A program made the position numbers and the translations under genes. From positions 372,001 to 436,000 of the forward strand of contig JAKJXP020000008.1 in NCBI GenBank assembly GCA_022225965.2: DNA of 64,000 nucleotides, in the 5' to 3' direction. Position 1 is the first letter of the stretch. Each line of letters opens with the position of its first letter. The DNA comes from Diatrype stigma. Its lineage: Eukaryota > Ascomycota > Sordariomycetes > Xylariales > Diatrypaceae. This document shows, piece after piece, positions 23,050 through 34,217 of this stretch. Under the pieces are notes generated by a model that had not been told where the DNA came from, made no database searches, and worked only from the letters and a program-made list of their open reading frames with translations.

Positions 23050-24181
23050 ATGGCGTCCGGAGGCGTCAAAGCCCGGCGTGCCGCTGCAGCACTGCCGTTC
23101 CTTCTCATCGCAGCCTGGTGTCTGCGCACCATGGACATTGACAAGCTGGTGAGAAACCAACAGCCGTTTGCGGACTCCGGCGTGATTGAGTGGGATGGTG
23201 GGAAGATCACGATCCTGGACCACTTCCACAATGTGGACTTCCTCGACCAGCTTTGGCGTGGTACCACGGCAACGTTCTCCCCGAGCACACTGGGGTACGA
23301 TAGCGTTTCCTGGTGGCAGACGTTTGGCTTCATCGTTGACCTCGGGCCGGTGTACGCAATCTGGATTCTAGAGTCCTACCGCCCGGCGAATGCCTGGACA
23401 CCAGTGTATTTGTGAGCTCATGATAAATAACGACATCGTCCATGATCAGTTCGCACACTAACCAATCTACTGTTGTAGTCCAACGATCTTCAGCCTTGCT
23501 GCGCAATTGCTCGGGATCGGATCGGTAGCCCCCTTTTACTATTTTCTGTTGTTCACCTTCAGTCCTACGGCGTCAGATCTCGCCAGGTCGTCCGTCCAGG
23601 ACAGGGCTATACGACAAGGAGTTAGCGGAATACTACTTCCAACTGTCCTTCTTTTCCACACGGCCGAGGCATTCGCTATGTTTTTGGCTCCGGAGCCAAC
23701 AACTCGCCATTTCTGGACTTGGGCCTGGCAGCTGACTCCTTTGTGGATTGGGGTTTTCCACTTGCTTCTCACCAAAACCATCACAAGGACGCAGCCGGCC
23801 TCTAAGGCTACCTTGTCCACGCCGTTGAAGTCGCTGCTGCTGGTCTTAGGCTCGATCTCCGCCGCAGTTTGGGGTTATACATTGCTCTTTTCACCTTACT
23901 CCATACCCACGTTGTACTTGCCGGTGTGGGAGCCACAGTCCGAGTTTGTCGCTCACAGCAGAAAGGCGTTCCAAGCCGATGAACTAGCGTCTTTTGGCAG
24001 CTCATTTCTCTGGTTGATATACTCGTCTTTTGATCTATACACTGCTGGAGTGTTAGGGTACGATTGGATCTTCCATGTGTTGCTTATCCCTATTATTACC
24101 GCCTTCGCTGGGCCTGGATCCGCTTTTGCGTTTGGTTGGTATTTGAGGGAGAAAGCGCTGTCGTCATCCGCAAGGAAATAG
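23050..24181 (+). CDS. Polytopic membrane protein of the fungal secondary-metabolism type
   Basis: Two exons, 23050-23411 and 23479-24181, with a 67-bp intron, give 354 residues. Splicing joins NAWTPVYF to PTIFSLAAQ in frame. About seven or eight hydrophobic segments are visible: near residues 10-25, 90-110, 120-150, 175-195, 210-230, 255-275 and 310-345. A polar N-terminal loop contains DHFHNVDFLDQLWRG. This layout is seen in uncharacterised integral membrane proteins often found near polyketide or terpenoid gene sets, some of which are membrane-bound terpene cyclases. I do not recognise specific catalytic residues, and no backbone synthase gene lies in the window, so a cyclase role is only a possibility. 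The gene is real; the function is open. Confidence 0.8.
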
Positions 24182-25177
24182 CTTGAACTACTTGCGTACC
24201 CTACTGGTCCCTTGCCCGCCTGAGTTGCCCCCTTTAATAGTAGAGACAGGGGTAAGGGGAAGCGTCCACTCTGGTGCATCGTCCTCAATCATCAGAGTCT
24301 ATGGATTTAGACATGAATAGATTATGATCACCTATGTACCTACCGCTTCGCATCTTCGGGTATGGGATAACAATGGCTTGTTCTGCGTACCGACTGGGTA
24401 TATTCCTCCTATATAGGTACCGCACTGAATATAATGCCAAATTTCGAGCGTTGGAGAAGTGAGACAGGAGTCCCGACAGCCTGGGGCTATGACGCTACCT
24501 ACCCATGGCGAGGTAGCACTCCCCGTTACCACTGTAGCCTCGAAAGTCATAGCGCGTTATTAATCGCAGCAGGTTTAAAGGTAGGTCCCTTTCATATAAT
24601 GGCATGTTCTATTGAAATATGATCATCTACACCAGACTCCTGCCAGAAACGTTGACGAAAGGAGAAGATATCGTTGACCTTCCCAAATTTCTATTTGTGG
24701 AAAGAGCATTGACATGGGGGAGGGAAAAACGCACAAGGATGGCCTGCCAGAGCATCTGACGACTGAGGCGACCATCCATCCATCCATCACCGAGGTACCC
24801 AGCATCCTCTCTTCGGCCGTATTCAGACCCGCAAAGTACGTCACATACTTGCAGGCTCCAGGAAAACAAAATCCACAGAATGACCACCCGCGCTTTCCTT
24901 CGTTGCCCTCTAATAGTATTCCAGATCCATGACTGCCAGCGAAGGTAAAGGATATCTATGTCCCTGTCCAGCAGCAAGGTCCAGACCACCGAACCTCCCT
25001 CTGTAGCTTCCCTCGAGGGGTCTAACATTGTCGTCTTTCGGGAAACAAGGAAAGCTCTTCTTTCTAATACCCGTTCGAACATCAATCACCAATCGTCAAA
25101 TCATCATCACCCACATCCCCCCTGGCCTGTCCAATCTTCAATTCACCCTTTTCACCCCGTCCGGCGCGGTCCCGGAA
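24182..25177. other. Intergenic, no gene supported
   Basis: Contains only shadow frames and a short ATCC repeat near 24775. It separates the convergent 3' ends of the membrane-protein and 6-phosphogluconolactonase genes. Confidence 0.5.
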
Positions 25178-25963
25178 CTACAAGAAGCTCCGCCTCGGGA
25201 AGCTCACGCCCTCGACGGCGGCGTTGTCGGTGAACCAGCTGCAGCGGTCGCCGGTGGCCTCGTTGACGAGGGCGCAGGGCAGGCCGTCGCCGACCTCGAG
25301 GATGCGCTTGAGGACGTCGCGCTTAGCGGCGCCGGTGGCGACGAAGGCGAGACGGACGGCGTGGGTGACGACGGGCAGGGTGAGGGTGATGCGCCGCGGC
25401 GGGGGCTTGGGCGAGTCCTCGATGGGCGCAACCCAGGCGTCGGTCTCGCGCAGGAGGGGGTGGCCGGGGAACAGGCTGCAGGTGTGGCCGTCGGGGCCGG
25501 TGCCGAGCAGGAGCAGGTCGAAGATGGGCAGCTTGACCGAGTCGCGGCTGGCGAACGACCGCACCAGCAGCTGCTCGTACTGGTCGGCCAGCTCCTGCGC
25601 GTCGTCCAGGTACTGCGTGTCGATCGGGTGGACGGTCGGCTGGGGCGCCCCCGCGGGGATCCGGTCCAGCAGGTCCTTCTTCAGCAGCCCGTAGTTGCTG
25701 TCCTCGTGGTCGAGCGGCACGGCCCGCTCGTCGCAGAAGAAGATCTCCCACTTGTCGAACTGCACCCGGTCGTCGTCGGACTGCGCCGGCGCCAGGAGCG
25801 CCTGCGCCAGCGTCTGCGGCAGCGACCCGCCCGATATGCCCACCTTGAAGGCGCCGTGGCGCGTCAGCCCGGCGTTCTGGCACTCGATCACGTAGGCGCG
25901 CAGGGCCGGCGCCAGGGCGTCGACGCTCTCGAAGGCGAAGAGGTTCGGTTGCTTTCCAGGCAT
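25178..25963 (-). CDS. 6-phosphogluconolactonase
   Basis: Hydrolyses 6-phosphoglucono-1,5-lactone to 6-phosphogluconate, the second step of the oxidative pentose phosphate pathway, in the cytosol. A single exon encodes 261 residues, the normal length for the NagB/DevB-type enzyme. Visible family blocks in order: GISGGSLP (phosphate loop, about residues 43-50), WEIFFCDERAVP (about 72-83), SNYGLLKKDLL, and LLLLGTGPDGHTCSLFPGHPLL (about 150-171), where the first Gly-rich position reads GTG instead of the common GLG. A C-terminal SWFTDNAAVEG block follows. Strong G/C third positions suggest good expression. The opposite strand also has a 370-codon open frame, an effect of the GC-rich codon use and not a gene. 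Yeast relatives are SOL3/SOL4. Confidence 0.95.
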   Translation of the reverse strand: MPGKQPNLFAFESVDALAPALRAYVIECQNAGLTRHGAFKVGISGGSLPQTLAQALLAPAQSDDDRVQFDKWEIFFCDERAVPLDHEDSNYGLLKKDLLDRIPAGAPQPTVHPIDTQYLDDAQELADQYEQLLVRSFASRDSVKLPIFDLLLLGTGPDGHTCSLFPGHPLLRETDAWVAPIEDSPKPPPRRITLTLPVVTHAVRLAFVATGAAKRDVLKRILEVGDGLPCALVNEATGDRCSWFTDNAAVEGVSFPRRSFL

Positions 25964-28258
25964 CGTCTCGGTCTGTATTTTTCTTGCTGTGCCTTCTTGC
26001 CTTGTTCTTGTCTCTTATCGTGTGGCGGGCTGGGAAAAGAAGGGGGGGAGGAAAAACGAAAAAGAGGTAAAAATACGAGGCAGGCAGGCAAACGGCCGGA
26101 GGAGATGCTCTTCTTATCTTTTACGGGGCAGACGGAGTGAGTGGGCTGGAAGGGGAAAAGCTAAGCTGGAACGTGTCAGAGTTACTGTTTTCTTCCTCTG
26201 ATTGTACTGTAAAAGATCCGCGCGAATTGATTGACTTTTATGACAGAGATAAATTGCCTATCAGACCTAAGGTAGGGGAAAGTTAGGTGGTATTGGATGT
26301 ATGTATGCAAGTGATGAGCGGCAAACGGACTTTAAGGTGACGATCGTCAATGGCAATGGCGGGGTGATGGGAGCTCCTGAGAAGTATTTTGAGGGAGAGT
26401 TCGGATTTGTGAGCTCACCCCGCTATCTATCGATAACTAAGTGCGTGCGTGCGTGCGTGCTACAGGAGGTACATACCGCGTACATACCAAGGCAGTCCCT
26501 ATCAATCCCCCCATCAATCAATCCCACACGGCGGCGGACAGCGGCGGCGGCGGGCTAACCACCCACTACCTGCTAGGCAGTGACTACCTTAGGTAGTAGC
26601 GGACGGTGGGAGGGCTGGCGGGCGGGAGCGAATGTTACACCTGAGTCTTAACTAAGACCGCAGTGTGCCCAAAAGAGCAGCTCTTGGCCCTACAAGGCGT
26701 AACTGCGTAACCTTCTTATACCACGTGCCAATCATATGCGAGTGCCGTTGATGTTATCTGATGTTAGTTGATGTTATAAGGCTGTCATGGACTGATTGGG
26801 ACGAAACCCAAAATCTTAGGTAGCGAGCCTACGAAGCGAGCCTAGGAAGCGAGCCCAAGAAGCGAGCCTAGCTGCCTAGGTACATGCATCGTTGGGTGGT
26901 ATCCGGTCGTTGGATGTCATCATTGTTCCTCGATATTTTTATTTCAAATATAAGGGTCCGATACCCAGCAGGTATGACGTTGGTAGGCTATAATCTAATC
27001 ATACATCATACCTAAGCACCTAGGCACCTAATGGCCCCATGTCTAGCCATGCCTAGCGGCAGACAATTCACCAACTACCCGAGGACAGACCGAGGACAGT
27101 CCCAGATTATGGAACACAGCACGGTTGTATGGCAGCTGGGCAGCCATGGTAGGTAGAAACTTGTCTTTGTCTGATCTAATCTTTCTGTCCTTCGGAGGGG
27201 ACGGGCAGATAAGGCCAAGAAGACACAGATAATTCTTCCAGTGCGGATAACCTGCGGACTTAGTAAGTAAGTACATATGTGTGTATGTGTGTATGCATGC
27301 ATATATGCATGTAGCTAAACTGCGAGAAAGAGTTCGGGCTCCGGAATCCGGATGGCGGATTGGTGCTCGCGATGGAGACGGTCCCGGCTACAGGGCATCA
27401 TGCGGAGAACAGGATCACATCTACTGGTTGCTGGAATCCGTACGAAGCTTCTCTGGGTCAGTAGTAAGTGCCTACCCAGGTAGTAAAGCTATGTAAGTAC
27501 GTCTTGCAGCAACCCCACCAGCCCACCTAGCCCTCACATTTTGGGTGGAAGTCCAATCGCTTAAGGGACGAGCCGTTAAAGGAGAGGCAACCGCAAAGCC
27601 AAATTAGCCAATAGCTCAGAGGCTTGGACTATGGAGGGTAAGGGAGGCAATTATTGGTTGATACCTACACCACCAACGCACCGGTGGTCGATGGTCCGGT
27701 ATGGAGAATGTCGCGGAGTTAAAGGAAACTGCATTACAGAAACAAACCCGCAGCTTTCTTTAGCGACACGATTCACCTAACATAGGATTTACCTAACATA
27801 GGATTTACCTAACATAGGACACCTCCAGCGCCCACCTGGGAACTGAGGAACGAACCAGACCTATCAATGGCCCGAAAAGTCTCATACCGGATTAAGAATG
27901 CCATCAGACAACTACCCCTTAACCGTACGGCCTCAGTTTGTATCACTCAATTGATGATATAATATACAGGTTGGGATAGGTTATGGGGCTATGATTTTGT
28001 TGCAGTCAGGGCCGACCACACTCAGTACTGCGGAGGAGCTGGCCGCGTCGAGTCACACGGTAACTTCTTGCGGTCTGTAGTGGGTAACAACTCAGCCCCG
28101 AATATACCACGATGATGTATACCTAGGCAGACAGGTTATCCGAATACAAATACCTTGAAGACATGCCGATGCTTCAATCAAACTTCATCTATGGGTGCAA
28201 GGCTAGATTAGATGGTGGTTAGTTGAGTTGTCCCTAAAACTACCTACGCAAATTGGCA
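25964..28258. other. 2.3-kb intergenic region with short tandem repeats
   Basis: Shared upstream region of the divergent lactonase and DUF3632 genes. It holds a GCGT microsatellite (about 26441-26460), a 15-16 bp repeat around AAGCGAGCCTA (about 26820-26870, four copies), three copies of a 17-bp unit ending ACCTAACATAGGA (about 27775-27822), and many scattered CCTAGGT/ACCTAGG-like words. No gene is supported. Confidence 0.55.
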
Positions 28259-29657
28259 ATGGCGGAACAGAAAACGGAAAACGACCGAGAGTCGGAGTGC
28301 GGGTCCTCGGACGGGGACGAAGATTCCTCCCCGCCGACTCCCCTCTCGATCGGACCCGACGGCCTGAACCGGCACGAGCGAGCGAATAAGGCGGCCGGCG
28401 AAGCGGCAGAGGCGATCGCGCGGGACGATACCCTCGATGAGCCGGCCAAGATCGACGCCCTGGCCAAATGCCGGAACTGGTTCCACGGCGACACGAAGGT
28501 CATCGATGCCTACATGGCCGGCGAGATCGACGTGGCCGCCGCCGTCGCGGAGCTCGCCGAGCCCATCGACGCCGAGTACTCAACCGCGGACCACGGGAGA
28601 GCGCTGTGGAGGACAGAGAGGGGGGCGCGCATCCAACGGACCTATCACTCCCCCGAGAAGGCCCTGGAGCTGGTAGGTCGTTTCACTACACCACGTAGTT
28701 AGCTGTCCCCCGAAAGTGTCATAGCTATTCGCTTTATTCAGACTCTGCATTGCAGCAACCACCGGTAAACTTAGTTGACTTACCAAGTAACTGTCCTCGC
28801 AGTGGGGACCCCAGCAAGACTTCCCCGAGCCCGAGGGTGACGAGTTCGACTCCCCCGGCACCGAGATGCGACTGTGGGACCTCTGGTACGGGGTGCTGCA
28901 CGCGGCGAAGCGCATCCCGTGGACGGACAACGACTCGGCGCAGCAGGAGCAGCAGCGACGCAGGCTAGTGGCGCTCGTCGCGGCGTTCCAGGCACGACCG
29001 GATCCGCCGCCCCCGGACCCGCTGCCGGTCCCCCTGCGGCGCGACTGGGTCTGGGAGCGGGGCACGCTGTGGAGCGAGCTGATCATGCTGGGCCCCAGCA
29101 CGCGCGAGGCGTGGAACGACGGTTGCGGCTGCGGCGCCGGTTGGACGGCGCCCGAGCAGCACGCCTGGACCAGCGTCAACGCGTTCGTGGCGCACCTCGT
29201 GGCGACCAGCGGCACTAGAGGGACAGGGGCGACGAACCGCCTCGCCCTCTTGGCGATCTTCGCGAACAACTTCGGCGCCGCCGCGATCTCGGCCGCCCTC
29301 GAGCAGAAGATGTGGCCGTGGCAGCACCGCCCCGCCCCGCTCCCGACGCAGCTCGGGCTCCTGCTGGCCGTGGCTGCCGCTTGGGTCGCTGTCGCTGGGG
29401 AGCGCATGTTCGAGCTGCGGTGCGATGACGAGGTCCCGGCGGATGCGCCGGCTACGTGGGAGGGGAGGGGAGACGCGCTGCCGTGGCACCTGGACGCGAA
29501 TAAGGTTACGGATAAGTCGACGTTTTGTACCGCGCGCTGGAAGTTCTGGCGTCGCAGGTTCGACGAGGAGGCGCACAACGAGGAGCTGCCCGAGGAGGCG
29601 AGGGAGCTGGCTGCGAAGTCTGCGGCGAGGATACAGGGGCTACTTGAGAACTCTTAG
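28259..29657 (+). CDS. DUF3632-family fungal protein
   Basis: Two exons, 28259-28672 and 28803-29657, with a 130-bp intron, give 422 residues. The first ATG is at 28259. The N-terminus is acidic and low-complexity (residues 1-40). The core after the intron, EMRLWDLWYGVLHAAKRIPW and then the Q-rich stretch, VALVAAFQ, and WSELIMLGPSTREAWND, fits the pattern of the fungus-specific DUF3632 family ('LWxLWxxxxxxAKxIPW'). The C-terminal half is Ala/Trp-rich and ends in a charged helix. The molecular role is unknown. Likely intracellular: no signal peptide or membrane segment. Both strands are open over the GC-rich second exon; the plus strand has the splice sites and the family match. Confidence 0.8.
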
Positions 29658-30021
29658 GTAGACCGTGTGACCATTTGCAAGGGTTGAATGTAGAGTGTTC
29701 ATTCGAATCAAACTACTTCTCGTACTGGTCTGCTACATTTGCGGTACGTCGAGATGAAGCGTTATCTTTCACGTTAGACAGACAAGCAACCTATAATATA
29801 CTCAGGTTTCCATTCTATATTCTATGGGTAAATGTGTCTTGTACAACTGTTTTAACTATACATAATCGTAACCTAACAGCGACATAAATCACTATGTGTT
29901 GTCCCGATACCATAATAGGGGCATTCCTATGTTTACATTACTAATACCCTGCCCATCGGTGTTTCCTTGTAACCGAAACACCCGCGACACAACTCCTGCA
30001 GACAATCTCTTATACTACAAA
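29658..30021. other. Convergent 3' intergenic spacer
   Basis: Lies between the stops of the DUF3632 gene and the MFS gene. AT-richer, no gene seen. Confidence 0.5.
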
Positions 30022-32029
30022 TTACTTGCTGTCTAGTTTCTTCTCCATGATAAATGCTGCCGAAATCAATGAGAGTACAGAAAGGACCGCAACAGGCGCG
30101 AAAGCGAACTGTGTAGCGACAGCGTAGCACTTCCTTACGATCGCAGCAACATCAGGGTCCAAGTGTCGGATATAGTCGAGGCTCTGTCTGACACCCTCTT
30201 CTATCTCGCGGGCTCGATCGCCGTTGTTCAGCTCCTGTGCTAGCTTCACGCGTAGAACCTGCTGCATCGTGGCTGTGGAGATGCTGACCCCTATCGACGA
30301 CCCCAAGGAGCGGAACAGATAGGAACAAGCGATTGCAATGGGTACGTCCTCCTGTGCGACGTTGGCGATTATGGCGATCAGGGTGGTAGTTATTGCTATG
30401 CAATGGTGAGCAGGTTGTCCCCTAAGCATGCAGCTAGATGGAAAAACATTGCGCGACTTACCTGTGCCCGAGCCTAATGAGAGGATCATGAGACCGACAA
30501 CAACACCGATAACAGATTGTACAGCCGCACCCGTGAATGCCACCAGCAGGACGACGCTGAACAGCGCACACGCCAATGCTATGAGGGTCAACTTGTAATA
30601 CTTGCCGGTCCGCTTCAAGATCACGCCGCCTCCCAGGGCGCCCGCGAGCGACGCGACGGTGCCCGGGAGGAACAGGAGGCCGGACCGGAATGCCGAGAGG
30701 CCAACGGCGGCCTGGAAGAACAGCGCGATGAAGAAGGTGACGGCCATGTGGACGGCGATGCCGAAGAAGTTGGCGCCGTAGGCGGCCAGCAGCGGTCCGT
30801 GGAAGATGACGTGGCCCGGCGCGAACGGGTGCGAGGCCACGCGCATCTCGACGAAGACGAAGGCGGCGAAGAGGACCGGCGCCCCCGCCAGCGGACCCAC
30901 CGTCACGGCCTGCGACCAGCCCTCGTTGGCGCCGTTGTCGAGCCCGAACAGGAGCAGGAACACGGCCGCCACGAGCGTGAGCGCCCCCAAGAAGTCGATC
31001 CGCGCCAGCTTCTCCGTCCAGTGCGCGTGGTCGACCTTGGGCATGTGCAGCACGAAGTACACGGCGAGCCACGCCGCGACCGCGATCGGGAACTGCCCGA
31101 TGAACGCCCTGTCGCCATATGAGCAAAACGAAGAAAAAAAAAAAAAAAAAAAAAAAAGCGCGGAAGAGAGGGGGGGAGGGGGGAGAAATCAAAATCTCAC
31201 CATCTCCACCCGATGCTGTCAGCCATGGAGCCCCCGATCGGCGCGCCGGCCGCGACACCAGCAGCGTACACGATGTTGATGTACCCCTGCCAGACGCCGC
31301 GGTCGCGCAGGGAGACGAGGTCGGTGACGAGGATGCTGATGACGGCGTTCATGCCGCCGCCGCCGACGCCGGCGACGGCGCGCGCGACGCACAGCTGTAC
31401 GATGTCGCGCGCCAGGCCGCAGCCGAGGCAGCCGAGGCCGAAGACGGAGTAGGCGAAGAGCAGGCACGCCTTGCGGCCGAAGATGTCCGACAGGCGGCCG
31501 TACAGCGGCTGGAAGGCGGTCAGGGTCAGGAAGTACGACGTCGCGATCCAGCTGGTGCTGTGGAGCGCCCCGAGGTCGCTGCCCATCCGCCCGTACGCCG
31601 CTATCGTCAGCGTCTGGTCCATCGCCACCAGGAAGATCTGCGCGCGCACGAGTTCAGGTTAGCTTAGGTTACGCCCGGGTCGGTCAGCCTGGGGGTGATG
31701 CTGGTGGTGGCGGTAAGTCGTGCCTCGATGTTTCACAATGCCGCGGGGAGACTTACACCGATAGCGAGGCCCGGAAGCAGCGCCGCCATCTTCACCTTCG
31801 GTTCCTGGTCCTCATCACTCTCTCCGGCACCACCCGCTTGGTCATTTTCGGCCCCAGTTGTATCGCGACTGTTTTCCGGTTCGTCCAAAGCTGCAAAGGT
31901 ACCGTTTGTTGCGCCCGGCTGTGCTTGGGCTGTGCCATTAGCTGGGAAACCATTGGAACCCAATAACGGCGCGGTCTCCGCCTCAGTCGCCACAGCCACT
32001 TCGGCCTGACGAGTCTGCCTTGTAGCCAT
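30022..32029 (-). CDS. MFS multidrug transporter, DHA2 family (14 TM)
   Basis: Proton-coupled efflux of drugs or toxic metabolites across the plasma membrane is the family role. Four exons, 32029-31757, 31637-31201, 31108-30462 and 30395-30022, total 1731 bp for 576 residues with consistent phases. A hydrophilic N-tail of about 75 residues with Ala/Glu/Asp-rich sequence precedes IFLVAMDQTL, the usual DHA2 TM1 start. Motif A is GRLSDIFGRKACLL; motif C-like AGVAAGAPIGGSMADSIGWRWAFIGQFP spans the second intron. The extra loop KVDHAHWTEKLARIDFLGA starts the central TM pair that marks 14-TM carriers. Intron 2 (31109-31200) contains a run of about 24 T on the coding strand. The specific substrate cannot be told. 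There is no adjacent biosynthetic synthase. Confidence 0.92.
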
Positions 32030-32785
32030 CGAAAAATAAAAAGGGGGAAATACAACAAAGCACGATGAGACGATAGAGAGACCCTTTCTCAGGTAATTGG
32101 AAGTGCCGGTTTAAGTAGTATTTCTGTTTATCTCCCGATTATGTTGAAGGATTGCACCAGTTTCAATAGTGATACGAGGAGGGCGGCACAGCACGGCGCA
32201 TGAACAAGCTCGGCGCTGCCGGGGGTCTCGGCCGACCATCGCCCTAACTCTCACTCCTCCGTACAAAGTAAACCTCCAGAGCAAGCAGATCTACCATAAC
32301 ATTGACCTCATTTAAACACTCATCCAAGTGATAAATCGGGAAATGCCGTACATGTATACTGTGCACCGCCTGTCTAACACCATCGTCATCGGAAATGCCT
32401 AAGCTACGTATGTATCGGGATTGTACCCATATACTCGTAGATGTTCGAAAGTGCCTAACAAGGGGTATTCACGACGAGATGATGGGGCTGGGTCGAGAGG
32501 GTGTTAAAGAGCCTTAATCGATGAGGTTACACGCTGGGTTCTCATCCCACCACCCCCAGAGCTTACGGCGACGCGGGATTGGTTGAAACGCCGAAAGGTG
32601 TCTGCAACATTGGGTGGGTGGGAAATGCTCAGCCACCCTGCACCTACCTTTTGCCTTTCATCTTTGACTGGGAGCCGGATTCCAAAATTCTACATGACCA
32701 ACTGTCCAAGACCTTAGACATATGCTCTTCTATTGTCTCAAACCCCGCGGGATATCGCCCTATTCCTGCGAACCAGGCATCAATC
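32030..32785. other. Divergent promoter region
   Basis: Shared upstream region of the MFS gene (minus) and the Helo-like ankyrin gene (plus). No separate gene supported; the open frame starting at 32579 only extends the ankyrin exon upstream without conserved sequence. Confidence 0.5.
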
Positions 32786-33924
32786 ATGGAGGTCATAGGC
32801 GCCATCGCGAGTTTTGTCGCCATAGGACAGGCGATTGCGGCCGTGCCCAAGATCACCGAGACGTTGAAACCATACTTGAACGCCGAGAAGGAGCTAGCGA
32901 ACCTGATACAAGAGGTAATGCAGTATATGCAGTCGTGGAATTCCAGATTGTTGACTTACTTTTTACTTAGCTCGAAAGAATGAGTGCCTATTACGAATAT
33001 GTCAAAACGACCATTGGCTTGTTCTCTAGCCAGAACGTGCCTGAGCCGCAATCGGTGCCCGAACCACCCTACCTCTCTCATCTCAGGACCGATATCGAAG
33101 AGCTTATCCAACAGCTACTATATTTGATAAATAGCTGCTCGAAGGCCACTGGTGCCTACGGCAAGCTCATCGCTTCAAAGCTAAAATGGCTACGCAAAAG
33201 AAAGCAGATTACAAAACTGCGTGATCAGTGTCGTGAACTACGCCACCGGCTCGAGAATGCGGTGGCACCTTTCTTACTCCAAGTCCAAAGGTAGTTTGCG
33301 TGGACATATGTGTCAAAATATACAGACTAACAGCATTATAGAAACCACGGAGGTCTTCTTTACGAGATACATGGCTATATAGTGAGGCCCTCTCAACCTC
33401 TGCCGCGTACACTTGAGTTGAGAGAGCAGAGCGATGGGCCTGTGGGAGAAGCCGACCAGATGCCAATGAAAGAGTCGTTACAAAGCGAATACGAAAAACG
33501 TACCCCATTGCAGATGGCGGTCGAAGTTGGTAACCTTGAAATTGTCCGCCTCCTTCTCGAGCACAATGAGGACGTCAACAGCAAGCCCGCATTCTCTGAT
33601 GGGGGAACAGCACTCCAGTTTGCAGCCATCACTGGCAACTGCAATATAGCAGTTGAACTCCTACAGTACGGTGCATTCCTACACGCACCCCCGTCGAGGG
33701 TACATGGCCGCTGGCCCCTCGAGGGAGCCGCTGAAAATGGCCGTCTGGATATGATTCACCTTCTCTGGAAGGCAAATCAAAAAACCCCCGTCGTGGGGTT
33801 GGGTGAGACGGGTTTTGAGGAGAAGCATTGTCGCAGGGCAATGGAACTCGCCACGAAGAATGGCTATATCGTATGCAGGGATTTCATTTCAGAGCTGTCC
33901 GGATACGTTTATAGAGCTCCATAG
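32786..33924 (+). CDS. Helo/SesA-like N-terminal domain protein with ankyrin repeats
   Basis: Three exons, 32786-32914, 32971-33290 and 33342-33924, separated by introns of 56 and 51 bp, total 1032 bp for 343 residues. The N-terminal segment (MEVIGAIASFVAIGQAIAAV, then LERMSAYYEYVKTTIGLF and a basic KLKWLRKRKQITKLRDQCR helix) is the helical domain placed at the N-terminus of many fungal NLR-like (STAND) and ankyrin proteins. Residues about 190-300 hold two or three ankyrin units (RTPLQMAVEVGNLEIVRLLLEHNEDVN; TALQFAAITGNCNIAVELLQYGA; PLEGAAENGRLDMIHLLWKA). No nucleotide-binding NACHT/NB-ARC module lies between them, so it is a short two-domain version. A role in non-self recognition or cell-death signalling is suggested by the family only. 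Confidence 0.82.
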
Positions 33925-34217
33925 GTTCATCCAGTAACACCTATCTATCTCGATGTTGGACTTTTAGGGTGATTTCCTGAATTTTCACGAGGTACATGGG
34001 GGCTTTCTTTTTACTTCTTTCTCTTCCCCAGTGATATTGAGCTGGCTTTATGATAATGATTGATACGAACTATGTATTTCAAATTTCATCGAACGTAAAT
34101 AAAGTGTTATTCCAATAATTACTACATGAGGTCTATGCAAGACAGGCTTAGTTTTTATACAAGAGTAATTAATACCACGTATATTCATCATATACCCAGG
34201 TTCACGCGCAGAAGACA

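Noticed and set aside
25028..26140. 370-codon plus-strand open frame over the 6-phosphogluconolactonase gene
   Set aside because: It is the antisense shadow of a GC-rich gene. It has no domains, while the minus strand encodes a full-length known enzyme.
28580..29578. 332-codon minus-strand open frame opposite the DUF3632 gene
   Set aside because: Low-complexity Ser/Arg/Ala translation typical of a GC-rich antisense shadow; the plus strand has a consistent intron and family motifs.
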